Positions 54,398 through 63,516 of a stretch of 64,000 nt of DNA are shown in pieces (positions within the stretch are counted from its first letter, which is position 1; each line of letters opens with the position of its first letter). Position numbers and translations under genes: made by a program. Source of the stretch: Bacteroides ndongoniae (GTDB taxonomy: Bacteria > Bacteroidota > Bacteroidia > Bacteroidales > Bacteroidaceae). The notes under the pieces are model-generated. The model was given only the letters and a program-made list of their open reading frames with translations, was not told the DNA's origin and did not search any database. Location: assembly GCF_900108345.1 (NCBI RefSeq), contig NZ_FNVV01000013.1, forward strand, positions 594,944-658,943, written 5' to 3'.

Positions 54398-54712
54398 TCA
54401 GATGCTTTTCCCTTTCAGGGCCGCCCGTCTGCGGCGCTCCTCGACGACGGGGATGATGCGTTGCACATCCTCCGCACGGTAATACACCTTGCGCACGATT
54501 TGCGAATAGCCCAACGTGCCGTTGCTGCGCAAGGTCTGCAAGGTACGGGGACTGACCTGAAGGATGCGGCACACCTCCGAGCTGTCCAGCCATTCGCCCA
54601 AACGCTTTGCCTCCGACTTGCGCCGGATTTCATCCACCCGGTTTACGAGACGGTTAAAACGTGCCATGATTTCCTCGAAGGTCTTTCTCTCGATAACTAC
54701 TACTGTTTCCAT
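54398..54712 (-). CDS. Helix-turn-helix (excisionase-like) protein
   Basis: 104 residues. Same architecture as its neighbour: helical N-terminus (FEEIMARFNRLVNRVDEIR), then HTH_17 (LDSSEVCRILQVSPRTLQTL, RSNGTLGYSQIVRKVYYRA, EDVQRIIPVVEERR). Upstream on the minus strand TTACTTTGC lies about 30 nt before the start and may serve as promoter. The two-gene HTH pair probably controls excision of the element. Confidence 0.85.
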   Translation of the reverse strand: METVVVIERKTFEEIMARFNRLVNRVDEIRRKSEAKRLGEWLDSSEVCRILQVSPRTLQTLRSNGTLGYSQIVRKVYYRAEDVQRIIPVVEERRRRAALKGKSI

Positions 54713-55132
54713 AAATCTGTTGCTTTAATTGTGAATACTGCCGCAAAGTAAACAGGTTCCGGCGGGATATGGTGCATCCGGGCCGTGCGTGGCAGCATTT
54801 GGCTTCGGTGTGGAAGCCTGTGGCGCCGTTCGCCGGCAGCAAATGGGTGGACGCATCCGAAATACGGGAGGCGAAAAGAGAAAATCATACATGGAATGAT
54901 GGGTGTGTCGGGGGGGGGACGAACATGGACGGGTCGGAGGAATGTAGGATAAAGGGAAGTAAATGCGATGGTCAAGGCTTACGGGAGGAACGACAACGGT
55001 ATGGAAACGGAGAAAATCGGAAAAAAAGCATAAAAGGGGGCGGATTGGAGGTGAATACTGCCGGAATTTTGTACATTAGGGGCATCCAAATGTCAAAACA
55101 CGGGTTGCTGAAGGTTGCCCGGCCTAAAATTT
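54713..55132. other. Gene-free stretch between HTH pair and phosphoribosyltransferase gene
   Basis: About 420 nt without a supported gene. An open plus-strand frame exists but lacks recognisable features and uses unusual codons. The stretch contains a GAATACTGCCG word twice (near 54735 and 55053), a possible binding site or attachment-related repeat. A minus-strand promoter-like TTACTTTGC is near the HTH gene start. Confidence 0.4.
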
Positions 55133-56092
55133 ATGCCTATGGTGGAAGAATTTGAATTGCTCGAAGAGGCGGAGGTGCAGTTTGAGGACAGCGACTGCGC
55201 GGAGTCGGTGTGGCACGGCGTGGGGTACTGCGAGAGCCTGTTCTGCCGGAAGAAGCCGGCAGCGGAACTGACGCTGGTCATCCGCAAGGAGGGTATCCTA
55301 TATTTCCTATGCGCCGACCTGCCGGAGTTTCAGGAACTGTGCCGCCTGCATGGATGGTATGTCGTGTCGCATCACCCGTTCAGCGATACGCTGGAAATCG
55401 GGATGTGCATCATGGAGGCCGGAAGGCACGCCGGGTGGTACTCTCTGGGACATTCAAGCGAGCGCAACGCTGTGTACCGTGAACTGCTGGAATATACGTT
55501 CGAGCGCAGCGAGCGGCAGGACTTCTACCCCTACGAGACCTCGTTCAAGGGGCAATGCGTGATTGACGGCTGCACGTGCCATTACCTGCACGACTACCAT
55601 CCCACGTGGATGGAGAAGAAGGACGAACACCAGAAACGGGTGAGCAACCTGATATTCCGTTTCAAGGAAGGCGGGCATTGCGGGGAGCTGGTGGCGCAGA
55701 TCCTTGCGTTTGCCCTGCTCCATGCCGGGTTTGAGAAAGGGCGAAAAGACACGGTGCTGATACCCGTCCCCGCCTCGACGCGCGAGAGGCAGCGCAGGCG
55801 TTTCCCGGTAGCCTGCTACTACCTGTCGAGGGAACTCGGCATCGAAGACGGCTATAAGGCGATATGGATAGCCGAAGACCGGGAACAACTGAAAGGCCGG
55901 GAGAAGAGCGGCGGCGAGATACTCTCGAACCTGCAATTCACGCGGCGGTACATCCGGGGGAAGCATATCGTGCTGCTGGATGATGTATTGACGACAGGGA
56001 CCAACTTCCTGCACCTGTTCCGGAGGATGAAAGAGCTTGGCGCGGTATCGGTCACGGGGGTGTTTTTAGGGAAAACGGTAGGCGGGTTATGA
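55133..56092 (+). CDS. ComF/phosphoribosyltransferase-like protein
   Basis: 319 residues from ATG 55133. The C-terminal half is a PRTase fold: the PRPP-binding motif IVLLDDVLTTGTNFLHLF near residues 285-302, preceded by VLIPVPASTRERQRRRFP, as in ComF family proteins. The N-terminal half is not recognised, but has CESLFCRKK and CVIDGCTCHYLHDY cysteines that could bind zinc. G/C-rich like the integrase pair. Its role on a mobile element is unclear; ComF proteins are linked to DNA uptake. Confidence 0.75.
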   Translation: MPMVEEFELLEEAEVQFEDSDCAESVWHGVGYCESLFCRKKPAAELTLVIRKEGILYFLCADLPEFQELCRLHGWYVVSHHPFSDTLEIGMCIMEAGRHAGWYSLGHSSERNAVYRELLEYTFERSERQDFYPYETSFKGQCVIDGCTCHYLHDYHPTWMEKKDEHQKRVSNLIFRFKEGGHCGELVAQILAFALLHAGFEKGRKDTVLIPVPASTRERQRRRFPVACYYLSRELGIEDGYKAIWIAEDREQLKGREKSGGEILSNLQFTRRYIRGKHIVLLDDVLTTGTNFLHLFRRMKELGAVSVTGVFLGKTVGGL

Positions 56093-56102
56093 CAACGGCG
56101 GG

Positions 56103-56615
56103 TTATGGCACGATTTCATAAACCGTGCGGCTGTCATTGCGGAAGATGTCCTGTTCAATCTGCCGCCCGACTTTCACGATGCTGTCAATGTCCGCATTGA
56201 CCTTCAGGCTGAGGACGGGGGCAAATTCCAGATGGTCGTAATCAACGGGGGTATTGTTATAGGTCGTTTCGACAACGGGATAGCCGTGCTCCCCGGCAAA
56301 GTGTTTTAACGAGTCCAGATAAGGGAGCTGCTCCTTGCTCATGGCTTCAAAGTCGATGTAGAACTTCCCGTTTTCCTGCATGAAATAGATGCAGTCCGTA
56401 CCGTTGCTACAGATACCCGTGAAGTCAAACTCCGTGCGTCCTGCCTGCACGTTCCTCAACACTTCGGGGAGCTTGTCCATCGTGATGCGTGCGGCACTTG
56501 GCACAGGAAGAACAGCGCTCCAGTCCTGCTGCGCCTGCTTACCCGTGTTCCTGCACCCTGAAAGCCCGAAAACAAGGGCTAACATTTCCATTATTATAAC
56601 CTTCATACTTTTCAT
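56103..56615 (-). CDS. Lipoprotein of unknown function
   Basis: 170 residues from the ATG at 56615. Lipoprotein signal IIMEMLALVFGLSGC, then a soluble domain (AARITMDKLPEVLRNVQ, FTGICSNGTDCIYFMQENGK, HFAGEHGYPVVETTYNNTP). No family recognised. It converges on the phosphoribosyltransferase gene. Confidence 0.75.
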   Translation of the reverse strand: MKSMKVIIMEMLALVFGLSGCRNTGKQAQQDWSAVLPVPSAARITMDKLPEVLRNVQAGRTEFDFTGICSNGTDCIYFMQENGKFYIDFEAMSKEQLPYLDSLKHFAGEHGYPVVETTYNNTPVDYDHLEFAPVLSLKVNADIDSIVKVGRQIEQDIFRNDSRTVYEIVP

Positions 56616-56840
56616 GTCTGTTCCTATTTTATTAAGCCAATGAGTTGGCAATCCTAATCTCACCGCCTAAAGATACGGGAAAAAAAACAGAAAGGCAGAC
56701 CGCAGGGCAGGAAAATTTTGCGAATTATCTATTCCGGTTGGTCAAATACCCGAAAATGAATAAATTGAGGCACACGCAACATGCCGCTCAGCAGATTATA
56801 TTCAATATGACAGAGATAAGTATTTTCATGTCATTCAATC

Positions 56841-57251
56841 CTAATTATCTGTCTTTGATTGTAAGATATGGCGTAAGCCCCAACAGTATTCCGTCTTGCT
56901 GTGGCTCTTGTAGCAATTATCTTCATCTAAATAAATATCCAACTTCCAAAAGTCCAAATCCTCTTTGCGGATGACATCGCCGTAGTTATCTATGAAAACA
57001 GCCACCTCGTCCTCCTCTTTCCAACTCCAAAGGTAGGGCAACCTGTAGCGGACAGTATGATTTTCGATATACAGTTCCTCCAAATCCCCATCTGCCGTAC
57101 AAACTATTTTTCCCAAATACTTGCTCTCTTGTGGAGTATGGAAGATAATGGTCGGATGAAGCTCACGATATAGCCACCCCGACAGCACAAGGGCAGCTAT
57201 AACGGCTATTGTCTTTACCAATCCTTTATGTCGTTTTAATCGGATGGGCAT
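56841..57251 (-). CDS. Membrane-anchored protein of unknown function
   Basis: 136 residues. One N-terminal membrane helix (VKTIAVIAALVLSGWLY) followed by a soluble part (YLGKIVCTADGDLEELYIEN, TVRYRLPYLWSWKEEDEVAV). No family recognised. Starts 15 nt after the stop of the next-upstream gene at 57267, same strand, so probably co-transcribed. Confidence 0.7.
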   Translation of the reverse strand: MPIRLKRHKGLVKTIAVIAALVLSGWLYRELHPTIIFHTPQESKYLGKIVCTADGDLEELYIENHTVRYRLPYLWSWKEEDEVAVFIDNYGDVIRKEDLDFWKLDIYLDEDNCYKSHSKTEYCWGLRHILQSKTDN

Positions 57252-57266
57252 AAAATATCTGTTTTT

Positions 57267-58361
57267 TCATTTATCAGAAAAAGAGGAAAGCCTCTTGTCA
57301 GTATCAAGAGGAACATTTACCGCATGATGACGATCCAATGCATCTAAATAAAACCGGACTCTCAGGGAATCACCGGAAATAAGTTCCTTGAGAAACTTCC
57401 GCTGACCAGAGGATAGCGAAGAAGGGGCAACAGGCCAACGGGATTCCTTATGGGAACGTGCCATGACCGCAACCGTATCCTCAAACAGCTTCTGAAAATC
57501 CGGATTCTTATAAACAAAAATCCGTGGCATGATAATGAAGCGTTTGGATTCGTTTGGAAAAATGGATTCCGCAAAATCCAGATAATCTCCTATAGAGTCG
57601 CCTTCACTCCTATAAATGAGTTCGCGATTCCACCTCTTGGAAGGATTGTTATCAAGAAGCTTATAATAAACTTCATTGGCATAGCCGTAATAGGAAGGAT
57701 GATCAAGCACTGACAGCCTGTTTTTACCTCTGTTATGTATCATAAACTCGACCGGACATTCTACCCACAACAATTTGCCTTTCTTGGAAGAGTAAGCGAA
57801 CACCGGATACAAACCGGTACGGGTTTGAGTAATTTCGTATTCCTGAGCTATGTTCTGATGAATCAATTTCCTGACAGCTTGGATTGAAAAAGCGCATAAA
57901 GTAAACGGCTTTTCAGGGCGGAACTTGTATTCCACGATTTTACTCTTCGATTCAGGAAACCACCTGTCTATAATTTCTTCTTTATATCCTGTCAAAACAA
58001 AATCATCCAGCCTTTCTGAATATCCAAATTGGGCATAGCCAATATAAAGGGAGCAATCTTCGCAGTACGAACATTTGATTGTGAATCCCTTGTCCGAGCC
58101 TTCAATGCTTATCTCTTCTTCATCAGGACAGTCGCCTGGTAACGGAAAGACGCTTTCTCCTGCCGGCTTCCCTCCCTTGGTAAGTTTCACGGACACGATA
58201 ACCGGCCTTGGGACACATCCGCTCTTAGCGGAATCCACGGACATGGTAAGTTCATACGTCTGTTTATGAACCTGAATCCTTACGGTATCCCTCATGCTTC
58301 CCTTTCCATAAACCATGATAGGGAAAAGCAGACACAATATGAATGATTTTAATTTTGCCAT
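57267..58361 (-). CDS. Exported protein of unknown function
   Basis: 364 residues. Sec signal peptide FILCLLFPIMVYG, then a domain rich in beta strands (MSVDSAKSGCVPRPVIVSVK, EISIEGSDKGFTIKCSYCED) and a C-terminal helical part. No family recognised. Codon use is more A/T-rich than the integrase genes to its left. It forms a two-gene unit with the 56841 gene. Confidence 0.75.
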   Translation of the reverse strand: MAKLKSFILCLLFPIMVYGKGSMRDTVRIQVHKQTYELTMSVDSAKSGCVPRPVIVSVKLTKGGKPAGESVFPLPGDCPDEEEISIEGSDKGFTIKCSYCEDCSLYIGYAQFGYSERLDDFVLTGYKEEIIDRWFPESKSKIVEYKFRPEKPFTLCAFSIQAVRKLIHQNIAQEYEITQTRTGLYPVFAYSSKKGKLLWVECPVEFMIHNRGKNRLSVLDHPSYYGYANEVYYKLLDNNPSKRWNRELIYRSEGDSIGDYLDFAESIFPNESKRFIIMPRIFVYKNPDFQKLFEDTVAVMARSHKESRWPVAPSSLSSGQRKFLKELISGDSLRVRFYLDALDRHHAVNVPLDTDKRLSSFSDK

Positions 58362-58555
58362 GTTGATATTGACAATAAATAAACAGGTATATTAAAGATG
58401 AAAAGAAAATCCAAACAAGTATAGATAAATTAGCTTTATATCAGTGTTTTATAAAGACGCTCTTTCTTTCAGTTGTTTTCATTATTTTCTGTTAATCGGT
58501 TCTTTTTGGGTACATTTTTGTTCCTTGTTTGTTTCTTGATTTCAGTTTTAATTCG

Positions 58556-58563
58556 TACATTTG
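58556..58563 (+). promoter_or_regulatory. Promoter of the third integrase, within a palindrome
   Basis: TACATTTG is a perfect -7 box, 33 nt before the ATG at 58597. It lies inside TTCGTA-CATTTGCA-TACGAA, a palindrome whose arms (6 bp) flank the box, so a repressor bound there would block transcription. A TTTG word about 25 nt upstream may be the -33 element. Confidence 0.6.
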
Positions 58564-58596
58564 CATACGAAAAATAACGAATGAAAGAATACGATT

Positions 58597-59727
58597 ATGC
58601 CACGAATAAAGAAGCCTAAAAAAGTAAAAGAACCAATCCGTCTTCGGATGAAGGATTTGTCCGATGGCAGCAAAAGTCTGTATCTGGATATATACCGCAA
58701 CGGCAAACGGACATACGAGTACCTGAAGCTGTATCTTATTCCGGGAACGGACAGCAATACCCGTCGGCAAAATGAAATAACAATGGCTGCCGCAAATGCC
58801 ATCAAGTCGAAACGTATTATCGAACTGACCAGTGGTGAAGCCGGTATCGTGAACCATACGGATAAGATTTATCTGCTGGACTGGATGCAAACCTATCTGG
58901 AGTACCAAGAGAAACGCGACAAGAAGGGTATCGGTCAAATCAAAGCCGTTACCCATATCCTGAAAGAATATGCAGGGGAAAGATTTATATTGGATCGGGT
59001 TGACCTCGCTTTTTGCCAAGGCTATATCGACTACATGCTGACAACCTTCCGCCCTAAAGGAAAGCCGATAGCAGCTTCTACACGCAACACCTATTATCAG
59101 ATATTCAATGGCGCCCTGAATGCTGCCGTTCGGGCTAAACGGTTGTTGAGAAATCCGTTTAACGAGATGGAAAAGTCGGAGAAGCCCAAAATGCCGGAAA
59201 GCGTGCGGTCCTATATGACCATCGAAGAGGTACGGGCATTGATTGCCACTCCGATGCAGGAAGGGAGGGTAAAAAATGCCTATCTGTTCTCCTGCTTCTG
59301 CGGACTGCGTATCAGCGATATTGTCGGCCTGAAATGGAAGAATGTCTTTGTCGATAACGGCCAATACCGTCTGGCGGTAGCTATGCAGAAGACCAAAGAA
59401 CCGATTTACCTGCCACTCTCCAACGAGGCGTTGAAATGGATGCCGGAGCGTGAGGACAAGGCTGCGGACGATCCTGTGTTCAACCTGCCTTCAAATATCA
59501 ATCAGTATCTCAGACCGTGGGCCGAAGCGGCCGGAATCACCAAGCGTTTTACTTTTCACACCGCCCGGCATACATTCGCGACCATGATGCTGACGCTCGG
59601 TGCGGATCTCTATACCGTATCGAAGCTGCTTGGCCATACCTCCGTGAGAATGACACAGGTGTACGCCAAAATCATCAACCAGAAAAAAGACGAAGCAGTC
59701 AATTTGGTTAACGGCCTATTCGACTGA
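58597..59727 (+). CDS. Tyrosine recombinase, complete catalytic set
   Basis: 376 residues. N-terminal arm-binding segment (LSDGSKSLYLDIYRNGKRTY), core-binding domain, and catalytic residues all present: Arg I in CFCGLRISDIVGL, HTARHTFAT, GHTSVRMTQVYAKI with the catalytic Tyr. Related to the truncated remnant at 50459-50659. It heads the element that runs off the right edge of the window. Confidence 0.92.
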   Translation: MPRIKKPKKVKEPIRLRMKDLSDGSKSLYLDIYRNGKRTYEYLKLYLIPGTDSNTRRQNEITMAAANAIKSKRIIELTSGEAGIVNHTDKIYLLDWMQTYLEYQEKRDKKGIGQIKAVTHILKEYAGERFILDRVDLAFCQGYIDYMLTTFRPKGKPIAASTRNTYYQIFNGALNAAVRAKRLLRNPFNEMEKSEKPKMPESVRSYMTIEEVRALIATPMQEGRVKNAYLFSCFCGLRISDIVGLKWKNVFVDNGQYRLAVAMQKTKEPIYLPLSNEALKWMPEREDKAADDPVFNLPSNINQYLRPWAEAAGITKRFTFHTARHTFATMMLTLGADLYTVSKLLGHTSVRMTQVYAKIINQKKDEAVNLVNGLFD

Positions 59728-59946
59728 TGTAGTCATACATGTCAAATTCAATTTACAGGTAAATATTTCCGGCTTTTCTCCGATATTTCAAATGGTCGAA
59801 GTAATGCCACTATTATAATAAGTATAAACCCATAAAAAACAATTCGACATGAAAGGACAAAACAACAGGTCCTCTCTTTTTTTGAAGGGAGACCACATCT
59901 GCACCACTTCGCTACGGAACAGGATGTAGCGGAAGAATTTTACGAG

Positions 59947-60630
59947 TTGCTCTCCGAAGCAAGGGAGCTTTATCTTCAAGACGTCATGGCAGACGGCAAA
60001 CGATATGGCCGCTACGTGGATGACTTTATAAACAGCCACCGGTACATCGACTGCAACAGTGCGGTTTGCAGGAATTGCCATGAAATGAACATTCATATCA
60101 TCAGAGGGCTGTTGCTCGATTGTACAAGTCTCGTCAAAAGCCTCTTTACCGCAGAAACATTTTCTTTCGAGGAGTGCATGGCCTTGAAACAAAAGTACGA
60201 CATTGCCGGAGTATGGTTCGACTCTTCACGTACAGAAGATTCCAGAAACGCTCCACCTCTCTCCTTTGGTTGCAATTTTTCCCGTGAACAGATGACAGGT
60301 ATTGTGGCTTGCGCCAACGCTTATCATCTGTTTTGCGTTTCCACTCTCCGCATCGAGGACATGGAAGCGCTTTTTGCCTGCAAGGAGAATTTCTGTATAC
60401 GTGTGAACAATATCCGCCATGTGGCGGTTCTGTTCGATGCGTTGCTCGAAAACACCTTTATCCTGCCTCACTGGCAGTCGGTTCTCGACAAGGGGCGGTT
60501 CCTGTTGTCCAAAGACGGCACAAGATATGTTACCGCTTCAAGCCTCTCGTCTGCCCTCTCTGCGGCGAGGAACAACATTACATCGGCAAACCTCGGCATA
60601 CGAAAAGCCATCAGTCGGCTGAAAATATGA
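59947..60630 (+). CDS. Protein of unknown family; paralogue of 35119-35859
   Basis: 227 residues from a TTG at 59947. The core YVDDFINSHRYIDCNSAVCR and NCHEMNIHIIRG matches the 35 kb copy closely. The conserved frame continues upstream (FEGRPHLHHFATEQDV) to 59881, yet has no ATG. The ATG at 59849 begins a different frame, and the two frames meet at a T7 run (59877-59883) where a -1 slip would join them. Between the third integrase and the HTH gene; probably expressed with them. Function unknown. Confidence 0.65.
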   Translation: MLSEARELYLQDVMADGKRYGRYVDDFINSHRYIDCNSAVCRNCHEMNIHIIRGLLLDCTSLVKSLFTAETFSFEECMALKQKYDIAGVWFDSSRTEDSRNAPPLSFGCNFSREQMTGIVACANAYHLFCVSTLRIEDMEALFACKENFCIRVNNIRHVAVLFDALLENTFILPHWQSVLDKGRFLLSKDGTRYVTASSLSSALSAARNNITSANLGIRKAISRLKI

Positions 60631-60736
60631 CACGAAGTGCCAAAAAGCCAAGTATGTGAAAGATAAAACAGTGATAGTTGCCGTGATACGTGCATAGTAT
60701 CATGCCGGAATTTCCGGCTGTCCGGTTCACATCACA

Positions 60737-60744
60737 TAACTTTG
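60737..60744 (+). promoter_or_regulatory. Promoter of the replication module
   Basis: TAACTTTG is a perfect -7 box, 54 nt before the ATG at 60799. It excludes a longer upstream start of the HTH gene (from 60742). Confidence 0.6.
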
Positions 60745-60798
60745 ACCTCCGTTAGCGCGCTGCATAACGGAGGTAACTCTCCATTGTCTAATTTTAAC

Positions 60799-61203
60799 AT
60801 GTATTTTATGCAAAACAGAACAACATTCATGGAGCGGTTAAGCGAACGGCTGACCGCCATAGAAGCGGTTCTCAAGAAGTTGGAACCGGTGGAAGGTCTG
60901 TTGGAGCGTGTGGCTTTGCTGGAAAATACCATTTACACGACCAAGAAAGTCTTCACTTTTCAAGAGGCGTGCATGTATATCGGCGTGTCCGAAAGTATGT
61001 TGTACAAACTCACATCGAACAAGGAAATCCCGCACTACAAACCTCGCGGCAAGATGCTTTACTTCGCGAAGGAAGAGCTGGACGCATGGCTCTTGCAAAA
61101 CTACGAACCTACGGTGGACGATGCCATGCGTATGGCGACGGAAGTATCCGCAACCCAACCGTTCTTTAACCAGAAGCGCTATGGAAAACGAAAAAAGAAC
61201 TGA
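60799..61203 (+). CDS. Helix-turn-helix protein with N-terminal coiled coil
   Basis: 134 residues from ATG 60799 (an ATG at 60808 is also possible). A coiled coil (ERLTAIEAVLKKLEPVEGLL, ERVALLENTIYT) precedes an HTH_17 domain: FTFQEACMYIGVSESMLYKL, TSNKEIPHYKPRGKMLYFAK, EELDAWLLQNY. First gene of the replication module; overlaps the next gene start by 23 nt. Confidence 0.86.
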   Translation: MYFMQNRTTFMERLSERLTAIEAVLKKLEPVEGLLERVALLENTIYTTKKVFTFQEACMYIGVSESMLYKLTSNKEIPHYKPRGKMLYFAKEELDAWLLQNYEPTVDDAMRMATEVSATQPFFNQKRYGKRKKN

Positions 61204-62305
61204 CCGTAACTCGTGGGCGGAACTGGACGAGAATCGCCTGTCGGATATTCTCACGGCATCGCAGATAAAGGCCACGGACACCTACGTGACTCCGCCCCAG
61301 ATTATATGGATCGACAACTCCACCATAGCGACGCTCGGCAATTTTAGCGCTTCGACGGGTAAGGCGAAGGCGAAAAAGACGTTTAATGTCTCTGCTATTG
61401 TCGCCGCGTCACTGGCGGGCCGGCAGGTTTTGAACTACCGGGCGCATCTGCCCGAAGGCAAGCGTAGGATCTTGTACGTGGACACCGAACAGAGCCGTTT
61501 CCATTGCCATAACGTGTTGGAACGTATTCTCCGCCTGGCGGGGCTGCCCACCACAACCGACAACGAGAATCTCGATTTCATTTGCCTGCGGGAATACACG
61601 CCAGCCGTGCGTATTGAGGTCATCGACTACGCTCTGCGACAGAACAAAGGGTACGGGCTGGTCATCATTGACGGCATCCGCGACCTGATGCTCGACATCA
61701 ACAGCACCAGCGAATCGGTGGAGGTTATCAACAAGATGATGGAGTGGTCGTCGAAATACGACCTGCATATCCATTGTGTGCTGCACCTGAATAAAGGCGA
61801 CAACAATGTGCGCGGGCATATCGGCACGGAAATGAGCAATAAGGCGGAAACGGTGCTGGTCATCACCAAGAGTGCGGAGAATCCCGTTATCAGTGAAGTT
61901 CATGCGCTGCATATCCGCGAGAAGGAGTTCAAACCGTTTGCTTTTTCCGTTGATGACGAAGGATTGCCGGTCATGGTGGATAACTATTCGTTTGATGGCA
62001 GCGTGAGACCGAAGGCCCGGAGCAGCTTCATGGATTTGTCCATCGAGCAGCACCGGGAGGCGCTTTCCGCCGCTTTCGGGGACAGGCCCATCAAAGGTTT
62101 CGAGAACGTACTACAGGCTCTCATGGCTTCCTATGAGGCTATCGGGTTCAAACGGGGACGCAGCGTCATGATAAAACTGCTGCAGTACCTGACGGAAAAC
62201 CTAAAGCTGATCGTCAAACGGGACAAGCTCTTTTATTACGATGTGACCCCGACCGAAGCCTTGCTTTTCGACGAAGAATGCGAGGACGCGGAAGGTGAAA
62301 AATAA
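61181..62305 (+). CDS. RepA/RecA-like AAA ATPase of the mobile element
   Basis: 374 residues from the ATG at 61181, overlapping the previous gene by 23 nt. The RecA-fold ATPase has an atypical Walker A, SASTGKAKAKKTFN, in place of GxxxxGKT, and a Walker B LVIIDGIRDL; FICLREYTPAVRIEVID precedes it. It resembles replication-associated ATPases of Bacteroides conjugative elements. A 12-bp inverted repeat follows its stop. Confidence 0.8.
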   Translation: MENEKRTDRNSWAELDENRLSDILTASQIKATDTYVTPPQIIWIDNSTIATLGNFSASTGKAKAKKTFNVSAIVAASLAGRQVLNYRAHLPEGKRRILYVDTEQSRFHCHNVLERILRLAGLPTTTDNENLDFICLREYTPAVRIEVIDYALRQNKGYGLVIIDGIRDLMLDINSTSESVEVINKMMEWSSKYDLHIHCVLHLNKGDNNVRGHIGTEMSNKAETVLVITKSAENPVISEVHALHIREKEFKPFAFSVDDEGLPVMVDNYSFDGSVRPKARSSFMDLSIEQHREALSAAFGDRPIKGFENVLQALMASYEAIGFKRGRSVMIKLLQYLTENLKLIVKRDKLFYYDVTPTEALLFDEECEDAEGEK

Positions 62306-62309
62306 TTTA

Positions 62310-62362
62310 GTTTACTTTGGTCCGGGTATATATAGGAGAAAAACCAAAGTAAACCGTTTTTT
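62310..62362 (+). terminator. Hairpin between the RepA-like ATPase and the primase
   Basis: GTTTACTTTGGT (62310-62321) and ACCAAAGTAAAC (62343-62354) form a perfect 12-bp stem with a 21-nt loop, followed by CCGTTTTTTG. It could be an intrinsic terminator or attenuator within the replication operon, since the next gene lies only 25 nt on. Confidence 0.6.
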
Positions 62363-62386
62363 GAAAACAAGTGAAAAGAAAATGAC

Positions 62387-63274
62387 ATGACCATAGCGGA
62401 AGCAAAACAACTGCGTATCGTGGACTATCTTGCCAGCCTCGGCTACCACCCCCAGAGTGTAACATCGAAACAATACTGGTATTTGTCGCCGCTACGCAAT
62501 GAGCGTACCCCGTCGTTCAAGGTCAATGACCGGCTCAACGAATGGTATGACTTTGGCGCAGCGACGGGCGGAGACCTTGTGGAACTGGGCAAGCACCTTT
62601 ACCGGACGGACAGCGTGAGCGAAGTGCTTGCCTATATAGGCAAGCACGAGAACGCTATCCCGATACAAAGGGTGCGGATTCCGGGGACAACGCCCCGACC
62701 CGTCGAAGCCGACATGAAGGACGTGCTCATCGTACCGTTGCAGCACCATGCGCTGCTCTCGTACCTTCATTCCCGTGGAATCGACGGAGACATCGGCCGC
62801 ATGTTCTGCCGGGAGGTCCATTATGAATTGCGGCAACGGCGCTACTTCGCCCTTGCCTTCGGTAACGTGGCGGGCGGGTACGAGATTCGCAATCCTTATT
62901 ATAAGGGCTGTATCCGGTGTAAGGACATCTCTGTCATCAGGCATTCTCATAGTGAAGCACAGAACCGGGTTTGCGTGTTCGAAGGCTTCATGGATTTTCT
63001 CTCTTACCTGACGCTGAAACAGACGGGTGATGATACGGTCTGCATCGGCGCACCTTGCGATTACCTCGTGATGAACTCGGTGAACAACCTGAAAAAGGCT
63101 TTGGAACACTTGCAGGTGTACGAGGAAATACACTGTTATCTCGACAATGATCTCGCCGGACAGAAAACGGAAGAGACCATCGCCGGCATGTACGGCAAGC
63201 GGGTACACAACGAAGCACTCCGTTATCACGAGTACAAGGACCTGAACGATTACCTGCGTGGAAAGAAACGGTAA
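62387..63274 (+). CDS. DNA primase with Toprim domain (CHC2-type N-terminus)
   Basis: 295 residues. The N-terminal zinc-finger-like primase domain is indicated by YLSPLRNERTPSFKVND and YDFGAATGGDLVELGK (CHC2 fold without obvious Cys). The Toprim domain follows: VCVFEGFMDFLSYLTL, then YLDNDLAGQKTEE with the DxD pair. It makes primers for replication of the element. Ends 23 nt before a terminator. Confidence 0.86.
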   Translation: MTIAEAKQLRIVDYLASLGYHPQSVTSKQYWYLSPLRNERTPSFKVNDRLNEWYDFGAATGGDLVELGKHLYRTDSVSEVLAYIGKHENAIPIQRVRIPGTTPRPVEADMKDVLIVPLQHHALLSYLHSRGIDGDIGRMFCREVHYELRQRRYFALAFGNVAGGYEIRNPYYKGCIRCKDISVIRHSHSEAQNRVCVFEGFMDFLSYLTLKQTGDDTVCIGAPCDYLVMNSVNNLKKALEHLQVYEEIHCYLDNDLAGQKTEETIAGMYGKRVHNEALRYHEYKDLNDYLRGKKR

Positions 63275-63297
63275 GGCATTATCGTTACCCCTCCCTT

Positions 63298-63329
63298 GAA
63301 AGCTCTCCTCCCGGGAGGGCTTTTTTTAT
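63298..63329 (+). terminator. Intrinsic terminator after the primase gene
   Basis: AGCTCTCC-tccc-GGGAGGGCT followed by T6 gives a strong hairpin with U-tract 24 nt after the primase stop. Confidence 0.8.
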
Positions 63330-63357
63330 GCCCGTTTTTCCCGGTACATTCGCCTTA

Positions 63358-63508
63358 AAGTATGAAATTAAAGTTCAATTTATATGTTTCGTACTTATTT
63401 CTATGTAATAAAATACTGTTTGATATAAAGAGATTTCGTTATATCGAATATAATACATTTCTTTGCATTTGTACTTTCAAAGTTCAATTAAAGTTTAATT
63501 TCATACTT
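63358..63508. repeat. Inverted repeat enclosing the leader of the right-edge gene
   Basis: AAGTATGAAATTAAA (63358-63372) and its complement (63494-63508) are perfect 15-mers enclosing 121 nt. In addition AAAGTTCAATT occurs as a direct repeat at 63370-63380 and 63479-63489. The arrangement could form an operator loop or a large hairpin upstream of 63517. Confidence 0.65.
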
Positions 63509-63516
63509 AAAAACAA

